NCBI GenBank assembly: GCA_016219235.1 | Contig: JACRBO010000010.1 | Location: 1 to 21,882, forward strand | From: Chloroflexota bacterium | GTDB taxonomy: Bacteria > Chloroflexota > Anaerolineae > Fen-1058 | Length of the DNA stretch: 21,882 nucleotides | Direction of reading: 5' to 3' | Shown: piece after piece, positions 12,618-19,902 of the stretch | Layout of the letters: each line of letters opens with the position of its first letter | How positions within the stretch are numbered: the first letter of the stretch is position 1 | Notes under the pieces: generated by a model | The model's input: only the letters and a program-made list of their open reading frames with translations | What the model was told of the DNA's origin: nothing | Database searches by the model: none | Translations under genes and position numbers: made by a program

Positions 12618-15600
12618 ATGCTGCCGATTCCGCTGCGCGTTCACTCACACTGGAGTCTGCTCGAAGGCGTGCCGTCGATCGGCGAATTGATCGCGCACGC
12701 GCAAACGCTGGGCTTGCCCGCGCTCGCGCTGACGGATACCAATGCGCTGTACGCCGTGACCGACTTCGTGCGCGAGTGCCGTACTGCGAAAATCCAACCC
12801 ATCATCGGCGCAGAGCTGTCGTTTCTGGGTGACGCCCCGATCATTCTGCTCGCTCAAAACGAACAAGGCTACGCCAATCTCTGCCGACTGATCACGCGCC
12901 TGCAAGCCTCACCGCAGCGCGAGGCAGCCATCGCGCGCGGTCTCACACTCGATGATTTATCGGCTCATCACACCGGTCTCATCGCAGTCTGGCCGGGCTG
13001 CGCTGATCCTGATCGGCTTGAAACTACAACGCAAGCGTTGCGCGATCGATTCGACGACGAGCGTTTCTATCTGGCACTGTCTGATCTGGATGAAACCGCC
13101 ACTGAGTTGATCGCGCTCGCCGATCGGCTCCACATCCCGATCGTGGTCGCGCCCGATGTGCGCTATCTGTCGTCCGCCGATGCGTGGATTTATCACACGC
13201 TGACGGCCATGCGCTTAGGACGGCCACTTCACGCTGTGCCGCCCCAACCCGATCGATCCTTCATCGCCCCTGAAGAACTCTTTCGTCGTTTCGAGTCGTT
13301 GCCCGCCGCCATCGAGAACACGCACCGCATCGCCGAACGCTGCTGCTTCGATTTGCCGTTGGGGCAATTGCACTTTCCGCACATGGATTTGCCCGCCGGC
13401 CGCACGCCGCGCGATGAACTGTGGGCGCTGGCCTTCAGCGGCGCGCAACAGCGCTATGGCGAAATTACGCCGTCGATCGAAGCGCGCTTGTTGAAAGAAA
13501 CCCACGTCATCGACACGCTGGGCTTCGCGCCCTATTTTCTGGTAGTGGCCGACATCGTGCGCTATGCGCGCGAGCGGCACGTGCCCATCTCACCGCGCGG
13601 CTCGGCCTCGTCGTCAGTCATAGCCTATTGCCTCGGCATCCACGATGTCGATCCCATCGCGCACGATCTGTATTTCGAGCGCTTTCTCTCGCTGGAACGC
13701 CACGACCCGCCCGACATCGATCTCGATCTGTGCTCGCGCCGCCGCGACGAAGTGATCGATTACGTGTATCGCCGCTTCGGTGCAGAGCACGTGGCGATGG
13801 TCTGCACGTATGCCACACTCCAACCGCGCTCGGCCTTGCGCGAAGTGGCGAAGGTGTATGGCCTCAGCGAAGCGCGTATCAAGACGTTGAGCGAACATCT
13901 GCCGCGCTGGTGGCATCCCGCCCGCCGACAGGAAGCGCAAGATGCGCAGGCTGAGTTGCTGAACTCAGCGCGTGATCCCATCGAACACGAGTTGATTTTG
14001 CTCAGTCAACGCCTGACGGGCTTTCCGCATCATCTCTCGGTGCATCCGGGCGGCATCGTCATCGCGCCGGGACCGATCACCGATCGGGTGCCGTTGCAGC
14101 ACGCCACCAAGGGTTTAGCTATCACGCAGTTTGATCTGCACGGCATCGAAGCCGCCGGTTTGATCAAGATCGATCTGCTGGGCATCAGCGCCTTGACCGT
14201 CGTCGCCGACTGCGCAGAGTTGATCCAGCGCACGCAACCTGACTTCAGCCTCGACGCAATTCCCAACAACGATGCCGCCACGCAAGACACGTTGTCGTCG
14301 GCGAACACGATCGGCGGTTTCCAGATCGAGAGTCCCGGCATGCGCTTCACGCTGCGCGAACTGTCGGTGCGCACCCTGAGCGATCTCATTGTCGCGCTGG
14401 CGCTGTATCGACCGGGGCCATTGAAAGGCGGACTGAAAGACGCTTTCGTGCGACGGCATCTGAAACAAGAACCCACCACGTATCTGCATCCGGCGCTCGA
14501 ACCGATTTTGCGCGAGACCTATGGTGTGATTCTGTATCAGGAACAGGTTTTGCGCATCGCGCACGAGGTGGCCGGCTTCACGATGGGCCAGGCAGATATT
14601 CTGCGCCGCGCCATGTCCAAATTTCGCTCGGCGAACGAGATGGATCGGTCGCGCTTGAAGTTCATCGATGGCGCACATGCGACCAGTCACATTGAAGTAG
14701 ACATCGCGCAGCAAATCTGGGATTTGATGGCGGCCTTTGCGGGCTACGGTTTCCCCAAAGCGCACGCCGCCGGTTACGCGGCCGTGGCCTATCGCATGAT
14801 CTATTTGAAGACGCACTATCCCGCCGAATTTATGGCCGCGCGACTGGCCGTGTGGGGCGGCTACTATTCGCCGCGCATGTATGTGGCCGAAGCCCGGAAT
14901 TTAGGCTTGCGCGTGAGGCCGCCGCATGTCAATCACAGCGACGACGCCTTCACACTCGATCCGGATCGACAAACCTTGTGGATGGGCTTAGGCCAGGTGC
15001 GCGAGTTGACGCATGTCACGATCGATTCGATCCGCCGCCACCGCCCATTCACTTCGCTCGACGATTTTCTGGCGCGAGCGCAACCGCTGCATCTGGAAAC
15101 GATCAATCTGATCAAAGTGAACGCGCTGGCTGGCCTCACCCCCGGCCCCTCTCCTGAGAACGAGGAGCAGTTCTCTGGAGAGGGGAGTAGCGATCTCCCC
15201 CTCTCCCGAAATCACGCTTTTGATTTTGGGAGAGGGGGCCGGGGGGTGAGGCCGAGTAGTGACGATCAAGCCTCGATGCTCGTTCAAATCGAAAGTGAAC
15301 CATGGCATGGCCGCCACACCGCGCAGCTGAGTTTGCTGGCCGCCTCAGCCCCGCCCGCGCCACGCTCGATCACACTCGCCGATCAACTCGCGTGGGATGA
15401 AGAACTGCTGGGCTATCCAGTCAGTGTGCATCCGCTGGAATTGTTGAGCGATCGGTTAGCCCATGAGCACGTCGTGTCCAGCCGCTTGATCGCCGACTTG
15501 CTTGATCGATCTATCGTGTTGGCGGGCAATCGCCTGGCGCACCATCATTTGAAGTCGGTTACGAATGAACCGATGTTGCTGGTGGACATGACCGATCAAT

Positions 15601-15779
15601 TCGGGCGGTATCAAGTGTTGTGGGGCGGCGCGGCCTTGCGGCAGCATCGGGCAATCATCAACCGCCGGGGCAACGTCCTCGTGCGCGGGCGCGTGAAGGT
15701 CGATCGGCACGGCCGGCCGATCGTGATGGGGAGTTCGATTGAGATGATCGAACCGGCATCGGGTGAATCCGACGCCTAG
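12618..15779 (+). CDS. dnaE: DNA polymerase III alpha-type (DnaE) polymerase, short form, with in-frame palindromic insert
   Basis: A 1053-residue C-family polymerase, shorter than replicative DnaE (about 1160-1200) and near the size of DnaE2/ImuC. The N-terminal PHP domain (about 4-200) reads LRVHSHWSLLEG and LALTDTNALY, where the metal-binding histidines are lost as in E. coli DnaE, so it should not proofread. Palm residues: PDIDLD (365-370, Asp368 and Asp370) and Asp519 in KIDLLG. The fingers carry YQEQVLRIAHEVAGFT (640-655) and FPKAHAAGYA (712-721). Next come HhH-type LIKVNALAGL (831-840), an insert of about 41 residues (839-879) encoded by a palindromic element, a clamp-binding-like QLSLL (903-907) and an OB-fold-like end. 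It may be a second, error-prone polymerase; no imuA/imuB partner or SOS box was found here. It is the only plus-strand gene and is not in an operon. Confidence 0.88.
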   Translation: MLPIPLRVHSHWSLLEGVPSIGELIAHAQTLGLPALALTDTNALYAVTDFVRECRTAKIQPIIGAELSFLGDAPIILLAQNEQGYANLCRLITRLQASPQREAAIARGLTLDDLSAHHTGLIAVWPGCADPDRLETTTQALRDRFDDERFYLALSDLDETATELIALADRLHIPIVVAPDVRYLSSADAWIYHTLTAMRLGRPLHAVPPQPDRSFIAPEELFRRFESLPAAIENTHRIAERCCFDLPLGQLHFPHMDLPAGRTPRDELWALAFSGAQQRYGEITPSIEARLLKETHVIDTLGFAPYFLVVADIVRYARERHVPISPRGSASSSVIAYCLGIHDVDPIAHDLYFERFLSLERHDPPDIDLDLCSRRRDEVIDYVYRRFGAEHVAMVCTYATLQPRSALREVAKVYGLSEARIKTLSEHLPRWWHPARRQEAQDAQAELLNSARDPIEHELILLSQRLTGFPHHLSVHPGGIVIAPGPITDRVPLQHATKGLAITQFDLHGIEAAGLIKIDLLGISALTVVADCAELIQRTQPDFSLDAIPNNDAATQDTLSSANTIGGFQIESPGMRFTLRELSVRTLSDLIVALALYRPGPLKGGLKDAFVRRHLKQEPTTYLHPALEPILRETYGVILYQEQVLRIAHEVAGFTMGQADILRRAMSKFRSANEMDRSRLKFIDGAHATSHIEVDIAQQIWDLMAAFAGYGFPKAHAAGYAAVAYRMIYLKTHYPAEFMAARLAVWGGYYSPRMYVAEARNLGLRVRPPHVNHSDDAFTLDPDRQTLWMGLGQVRELTHVTIDSIRRHRPFTSLDDFLARAQPLHLETINLIKVNALAGLTPGPSPENEEQFSGEGSSDLPLSRNHAFDFGRGGRGVRPSSDDQASMLVQIESEPWHGRHTAQLSLLAASAPPAPRSITLADQLAWDEELLGYPVSVHPLELLSDRLAHEHVVSSRLIADLLDRSIVLAGNRLAHHHLKSVTNEPMLLVDMTDQFGRYQVLWGGAALRQHRAIINRRGNVLVRGRVKVDRHGRPIVMGSSIEMIEPASGESDA
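15132..15253. repeat. Palindromic element inserted in frame within dnaE
   Basis: Left end GGCCTCACCCCCGGCCCC (15132-15149) and right end GGCCGGGGGGTGAGGCC (15237-15253) are inverted repeats whose match extends to about 23-26 bases, differing only in C-run lengths. Inside are GAGAAC/GTTCTC (15156-15161, 15170-15175) and CCCCCTCTCCC, paired with GGGAGAGGGGG at 15228-15238. The open reading frame passes through it, adding Gly/Ser/Pro-rich residues (TPGPSPENEE to GRGGRGVRP). CCTCACCCCCGGCCCCTCTCC blocks are familiar extragenic repeats by recall, so insertion in a coding region stands out. Confidence 0.85.
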
Positions 15780-15786
15780 CCGCACC

Positions 15787-15886
15787 AAGCCCGCGACGCG
15801 GGCTTCCCAATCCTTGCCGTCGATTTCTAATCGATGGCAAACCCAAACAACGAAGGGCACAAAGAGTCTCCTCTTCGTGCCCTTCG
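15787..15886. terminator. Three hairpins in the convergent spacer after dnaE
   Basis: AAGCCCGC-GAC-GCGGGCTT (15787-15805) starts eight bases past the dnaE stop. It is followed by TTGCCGTCGAT (15814-15824) with 15830-15840 (one mismatch, GAT/ATC tip), and CGAAGGGCACAAAGAG (15851-15866) with 15871-15886 (one mismatch, TCTC loop), then more CTTCGTG words to about 15908. The spacer lies between convergent genes, so a two-way terminator is likely. There is no long U-tract. Confidence 0.6.
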
Positions 15887-15918
15887 TGTTTCTTCGTGTA
15901 CTTCGTGGTTAATGCTCT

Positions 15919-18249
15919 TTACGCCGCCGTGATGGCAAACGCCTTCAGGTCAATCTCACCCAGTGCGCCGCGCGGTCCGTCCAGATAAGACAGCCGCGAA
16001 TACCCATCGGTCGCCAGCGCGTACACATCCAGCGCCTCGGCAAAGGCCGCTCGCGTGCAGGGCGTCTCGCCGTCTTCCAGCCCGCTCGTCATCAGCGTGT
16101 TGATCGTCAGGTCTTTGCTGAACAGATCGCCCACGCGATTGAAGCCGTTGACGCTGGCCGCCTCGACCAGACCCTCGGCCGACGCCTCACTGATGTCCGT
16201 TGACACTCGCACCACGCGGAAGTCGAGGGCCGCGAAGTTGTCGGGGTGGCTGGCATGAAACGAGATGCGCGCGGTGTCGGTCAGGTTGATGTATTCCAGG
16301 AAACCGCAGCGCCCGGCCGGCACGGTGTTGACCGTGACATCGTCGATGTTGCCGTGGCACACGCGATTATCGACGTGCACCACTAATCGATAGCCGACAA
16401 CGTGCAGGGTAACGGGATCAATCAACGTCCGATCGGCAATGGCTGCCGACGTGGTGTACGAGCCTTCGACCAGCGGTGCGGGATCCGTGATCTCGTACAA
16501 CTCCACGCCTTCCGCCGTCAAGTCTACGCGCACCATCGCCGCACCCACCTTGCGGAAGAGTTCCAACTTCAATTCGTATTTGTCATCCGACACGAGATTG
16601 GTGTTGAAGTAGGCGCTCGCCAGATCGAAGCTTTCGTCCAGCACTTCCCAGTCTTCACCGCTGGCCGGCAGCACCGGATCGATGACGGTGTAGTAGCCGC
16701 CGGGCGCCGTGATATCCGGCCCGATCTGCACGGACTTGTACACCACCGGATCGCCAGGCCCGCTCGCTTCACGATAGTGGCGCGACACGGTGCGGGTCGC
16801 CTGGAGTTCGTCCATCACCAGCCAATCATTCTCGTCGGCGCTGCCCAGCGGGCGATACGACCAGCGATAGTGCGTGATGTTGGCGCCCTTCAGGCCGCTG
16901 CCAAAGTCCACACGCGGCTCCAGCACTGCGCCAAACGGCGAAGGCTTCACCACACCCAAACCCAGCGACGCATCGATCCAGCCTTCCTTCACCTGGCCTT
17001 CCTTCGCCTTCTCTGATGGCACGATCGAGTCGCGATAGATCTCGCCCATGCTCACCTGCCGCCCGATGGTCTTGACCACGACTTTCTTGCCCAGCAGTTC
17101 GGGCAAATCGCCGCAGCCGTGCACGCGCGGATCGGTCACGCGGATCGTGACCTCGGAGCCGCAGGCGTAATTCCAATGGGTGTGGCAGCGCAGCGACGGA
17201 TGGTAAACCGTGGTCCAAGCGCCGCCGATCGAATACTCCACCCAGAAGTACAGGTCGGGCTTGTCGCCGAAGCACGGATAGTAGATCGTGGTGTCGAAGC
17301 GGCCATGCTCGTCGGTTTCGATCACGGCCAGTTCTTCGCAGCTGTAGCGGAACCACGGCCACAGCCAATCCCAGTAGCACCAGTAAATCTTGATCAGCTC
17401 GACGTTCTTGATCAGCGCGTCGCGCACCAACCCGATCGAGCCGGCGGTCAACGCTGCGCGTGACTCAAACGACAAGGTCATGGCTTTCGGGGGCAGCGGT
17501 TGCGGGTTCAACATCACTTCGCTCAGGTTCGCGGCCCGCGACATCGCCTGCATCTTGAGATTGCCCGGCGGTTCCGGCTGCGGATTGATCATCGTCTTCG
17601 ATGCATCGAACTTGCCAAAGACATTGGCCGCTCTTTGCAGCACCGGCACCGGATCGATGAAGCCCGGATCGAATTTGTACGGCGGATCGGGCGGGTTGGG
17701 GATCGGGATGGGATGCTCGATCGCCCAGATCAACTCATCGCGCAGTCGATAGATGATGTCGTCGGGCAATTGCGCGATGATCCACGGCAGCCGATCGACT
17801 TCGCAGATATGGACGCGCGCGTGGCAGACCGGCTTCTCGTACGTCACGCCGCCCAGCGTCTCGACCTTAATCACGCGGCCGCGCACGCGACACGAGCACC
17901 AGTACCACCACGGCCATAGAATCTCTGGCACGGGCAGCAGTTCATACAGTTCGCGGCCCCGCTCGAAGCGCCACGTCGGTTCATACGCATTGAGATGCGC
18001 CATCGTTTGCAGTGTCGGCGTCTCACCTCGGCCTTTGGGCAGGTCGGGCGCGACAAACAGGCGGGCGCGCTTCAACTGATCGGGCGTCACCTTGAGCGGG
18101 GCTTCACCATCGCGGACTGGCGCGCTGGTCAGCAATTGACCGCGCGCATCGAACGCATACAGGCGGGCGCTGATGGGCTTGTCGGGTTTGCCGTCGTAGC
18201 CCACTTTGAAACGAATCAGATTCTGCTTTGGGTCAGATTTAGTTGGCAT
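15919..18249 (-). CDS. Large uncharacterised protein with Trp-rich motifs and NPQPxPP repeats
   Basis: A 776-residue protein without signal peptide or transmembrane helix that I cannot assign. Striking parts are two aromatic clusters, LWPWWYWCSC (111-120) and YWCYWDWLWPWFR (289-301), and two proline motifs, NPQPEPPG (222-229) and NPQPLPPK (248-255). The segment CRVRGRVIKV...VCHARVHICEV (120-151) and the later ETDEHGRFDTTIYYP (311-325) look like the two halves of one transthyretin/carboxypeptidase-regulatory-type beta sandwich split by an insert of about 150 residues that holds the proline motifs. Residues 330-780 are mostly beta-rich, with several cysteines. A role in adhesion, surface display or carbohydrate binding would be a guess. 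GAGGAG lies 8-10 bases before the ATG. It stands alone: convergent with dnaE, with a terminator upstream. Confidence 0.8.
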   Translation of the reverse strand: MPTKSDPKQNLIRFKVGYDGKPDKPISARLYAFDARGQLLTSAPVRDGEAPLKVTPDQLKRARLFVAPDLPKGRGETPTLQTMAHLNAYEPTWRFERGRELYELLPVPEILWPWWYWCSCRVRGRVIKVETLGGVTYEKPVCHARVHICEVDRLPWIIAQLPDDIIYRLRDELIWAIEHPIPIPNPPDPPYKFDPGFIDPVPVLQRAANVFGKFDASKTMINPQPEPPGNLKMQAMSRAANLSEVMLNPQPLPPKAMTLSFESRAALTAGSIGLVRDALIKNVELIKIYWCYWDWLWPWFRYSCEELAVIETDEHGRFDTTIYYPCFGDKPDLYFWVEYSIGGAWTTVYHPSLRCHTHWNYACGSEVTIRVTDPRVHGCGDLPELLGKKVVVKTIGRQVSMGEIYRDSIVPSEKAKEGQVKEGWIDASLGLGVVKPSPFGAVLEPRVDFGSGLKGANITHYRWSYRPLGSADENDWLVMDELQATRTVSRHYREASGPGDPVVYKSVQIGPDITAPGGYYTVIDPVLPASGEDWEVLDESFDLASAYFNTNLVSDDKYELKLELFRKVGAAMVRVDLTAEGVELYEITDPAPLVEGSYTTSAAIADRTLIDPVTLHVVGYRLVVHVDNRVCHGNIDDVTVNTVPAGRCGFLEYINLTDTARISFHASHPDNFAALDFRVVRVSTDISEASAEGLVEAASVNGFNRVGDLFSKDLTINTLMTSGLEDGETPCTRAAFAEALDVYALATDGYSRLSYLDGPRGALGEIDLKAFAITAA

Positions 18250-18291
18250 GCTGTTGTCTCCTCAAGACACAGTGTTGACTGGTTTGACCGT

Positions 18292-18307
18292 AAGTTCCAT
18301 TGAACTT
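18292..18307. promoter_or_regulatory. Short palindrome upstream of the 776-aa gene
   Basis: AAGTTC-CATT-GAACTT is a perfect 6-bp dyad 43 bases upstream of the ATG. On the minus strand a TATACT lies just upstream (18315-18320), so the palindrome would fall near the start of transcription and could be an operator. The -35 is not convincing. Confidence 0.3.
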
Positions 18308-18410
18308 CACTGGCAGTATAGGCGTCTGGCGTGTTTTCAGCGTGTTTTGGGCGCGTCTGAGGCGATTACGGGGAAGGTTGACACGAAACTCTGACCACAC
18401 GAAGGTGCAG

Positions 18411-18445
18411 GCAACAAAAAACGGAGCCGAGGCTGTCGGCTCCGT
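18411..18445 (-). terminator. Rho-independent terminator on the minus strand
   Basis: A perfect 10-bp stem, ACGGAGCCGA (18421-18430) with TCGGCTCCGT (18436-18445), has a 5-base loop. On the minus strand it is followed at once by TTTTTTGTTGCC. This is the clearest intrinsic terminator in the window. It would end transcripts from the URO-D-family gene (stop at 18691) after they have crossed the palindrome array. Confidence 0.85.
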
Positions 18446-18456
18446 TAGCGATTGAT

Positions 18457-18558
18457 GGGCAATGTAGTTGCGAATGGCGAGGGATTGTGCGCCCGGAGAA
18501 CGCCCCGAGAGTGACGGGCAATGCAATTGCGAATGGCAGGGAATGGCGCGCCCGGAGA
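18457..18558. repeat. Two 43-bp direct repeats with 59-bp period
   Basis: 18457-18499 and 18516-18558 match at 36 of 43 positions; each begins GGGCAAT and ends GCGCCCGGAGA. The second runs into the first hairpin of the following array, so the first looks like a decayed, truncated copy of the same element. Confidence 0.7.
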
Positions 18559-18656
18559 TGAATCTCCGGGCTACTGATAGCGCCGGATCAATCCGGCTTG
18601 CGTTCAGCCCGATTCATCGGGCGCTGCGGCGTAGCCCGGCGACTTCATCGCCGGGC
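18550..18656. repeat. Array of four hairpins with GAT/ATC tips
   Basis: GCCCGGAGAT-GA-ATCTCCGGGC (18550-18571), GCCGGAT-CA-ATCCGGC (18582-18597), GCCCGAT-TC-ATCGGGC (18607-18622) and GCCCGGCGA-CTTCA-TCGCCGGGC (18634-18656). The first is followed by TAC and the last preceded by GTA, so the outer two hairpins are inverted copies framing the block. It lies just past the stop of the URO-D-family gene. The 441-base spacer 18250-18690 holds these repeats, the terminator and no visible gene. Confidence 0.8.
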
Positions 18657-18690
18657 GGGCACAACCCCATCAACCTCGCCGGGCTTTTGC

Positions 18691-19710
18691 TTATCGTGCC
18701 GCGTTCACCAGCGCATGCACATGCTCGATCGGCGTCAACGGTGATAGATCGCAGCCCGGCCACACGGCATCCACCCCCGCCCCGATCGCGTCGATCACCG
18801 CCCAACGGATCATGGCCTCATCGCCGCCGGCCCTCACCTTCACCGGATCGATGTTGCCGAAGAGCAGCGGCTCGACGCCTAAAGTCACACGCGATTGCGC
18901 TACGTCATTCAATTGATCGACGCTGAGCGCATTCGCGCCGGCCTGCGCCAACAACCCGATCGACCCCGTGGTGCGACCGCAGGCGCTCAAAACGTGCGGC
19001 GCAGCCAGTCGCGCAAACAGGCGTTGCAACGGTGAAAGCACCCACTTTTCAAAACGCTTCGGCCCGATCACACCCGGTGACCCGCCCATCTCGTGCACGG
19101 TGATAAAGTCCGCGCCAGCCGCGCGATGCAACGCCGCCACCTCGATCAACAGCTCAGTCAACTCGTCCAACACGGCCACAAGATTTGCAGGCGGATGCAT
19201 CAACTCCGTGTAGACCGATCCCGGCGGCATAATCCACGTCAGCAGCGTAAACGGCCCCGGCACCACCGCACCGATGGCGACCGTCTGCCCGATCTGATCT
19301 TTCAACTCACGCAGCGCTTGCAGCACGATGGGCAATCGACCGGCCTGAGACAAATCAGCGGGAACGTTCAGGCGCAGATCAGCGCTCGAGGCCGCCACCG
19401 GCCGATTCACGATCGGATACTCCGCACCTGGCGCGCTTGATCGAAAATCGACGTTCGCGCCCAACACTTCCGCCTCGACGCACAAATCCAGCGGCAGCAC
19501 CGCCGATTCAAGCCCGCTCAATCGAGGCGTGCTGGCCGCAGCCGCCGCCAACTTGATCGGATCGTGATGCACCTCGCTGAAAGCATAGCCCAATTCGCGC
19601 AACCCATCGGACGTCACACTGATCAAGCCGCTGAAGCACGGCACGCGCTCACGCCGTTCGCCATGCAGCAAGGCCAACACATCATCGCGTGAATTTGATA
19701 AATCGGGCAT
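18691..19710 (-). CDS. URO-D superfamily protein, MtaA/MtbA-like methyltransferase
   Basis: A 339-residue uroporphyrinogen-decarboxylase-superfamily barrel, in the methylcobamide:thiol methyltransferase branch rather than heme-pathway HemE. Signs: GAVVPGPFTLLTWI (147-160), HEMGGSPGVIGPKRFEKWVL (206-225), SACGRTTGSIGLLAQAGANALSVD (242-265), LGVEPLLFGNIDP (277-289) and WPGCDLSPLTPIEHVHAL (317-334). MtaA-type enzymes bind zinc through a His-x-Cys pair and a later Cys. Cys244 and Cys320 are present, but the His position reads Ser242 (LSACG instead of LHICG), so zinc binding may differ. The arginines expected for a true HemE are not evident at the N-terminus. GAGG lies five bases before the ATG. 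It follows the homocysteine methyltransferase gene on the same strand after a 192-base repeat-filled gap; no corrinoid protein is in view. Confidence 0.85.
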   Translation of the reverse strand: MPDLSNSRDDVLALLHGERRERVPCFSGLISVTSDGLRELGYAFSEVHHDPIKLAAAAASTPRLSGLESAVLPLDLCVEAEVLGANVDFRSSAPGAEYPIVNRPVAASSADLRLNVPADLSQAGRLPIVLQALRELKDQIGQTVAIGAVVPGPFTLLTWIMPPGSVYTELMHPPANLVAVLDELTELLIEVAALHRAAGADFITVHEMGGSPGVIGPKRFEKWVLSPLQRLFARLAAPHVLSACGRTTGSIGLLAQAGANALSVDQLNDVAQSRVTLGVEPLLFGNIDPVKVRAGGDEAMIRWAVIDAIGAGVDAVWPGCDLSPLTPIEHVHALVNAAR

Positions 19711-19731
19711 GATAACCTCACGCTAAGTACC

Positions 19732-19843
19732 TGTAAAGAAACAACTCCGCACTTTTCGGCTCCCGCTGGATGACAATCCAGCGGCTGGAGACGGCGGATT
19801 GTCATCCGCCTTGAGCCTCAAAATCGGAAGTTATTCTTTTACA
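19732..19843. repeat. 112-bp MITE-like palindromic element
   Basis: Imperfect inverted ends of about 31 bases (19732-19762 and 19813-19843, TGTAAA...CGGCTC type) frame two hairpins: CCGCTGGAT-GACA-ATCCAGCGG (19763-19784) and GGCGGAT-TGTC-ATCCGCC (19793-19810). The two hairpins are inverted copies, with loops GACA and TGTC. The core resembles that in the element at 11666-11842 (GCTCCCG-N-TGGAT...ATCCA-N-CGGCT...CGGCGGATT). No coding capacity. Confidence 0.75.
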
Positions 19844-19853
19844 ACTCCTAAGC

Positions 19854-19896
19854 CGCAAAGCGGCAAAGAAAAACTTTGCGTCTTTGCCGCTTTGCG
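19854..19896. terminator. 16-bp GCAAAG hairpin after the homocysteine methyltransferase gene
   Basis: CGCAAAGCGGCAAAGA (19854-19869) pairs perfectly with 19881-19896 around an 11-base loop. It starts six bases past the stop of the homocysteine methyltransferase gene. On the minus strand there is no U-tract after the stem, so it is a terminator-like extragenic palindrome. The word GCAAAG recurs in the element at 11666-11842. Confidence 0.6.
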
Positions 19897-19902
19897 TGAG
19901 CC

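Noticed and set aside
12260..12832. 190-aa plus-strand ORF crossing the UPF0316/dnaE spacer
   Set aside because: It runs through palindromic repeats and overlaps the dnaE start in another frame, with no recognisable domain.
14115..14816. 233-aa minus-strand ORF inside dnaE
   Set aside because: It lies opposite conserved polymerase motifs and shows no domain of its own.
18457..18656. CRISPR-like array
   Set aside because: The units are palindromes of different sequence and spacing, the only direct repeat has two imperfect copies, and there is no cas gene.
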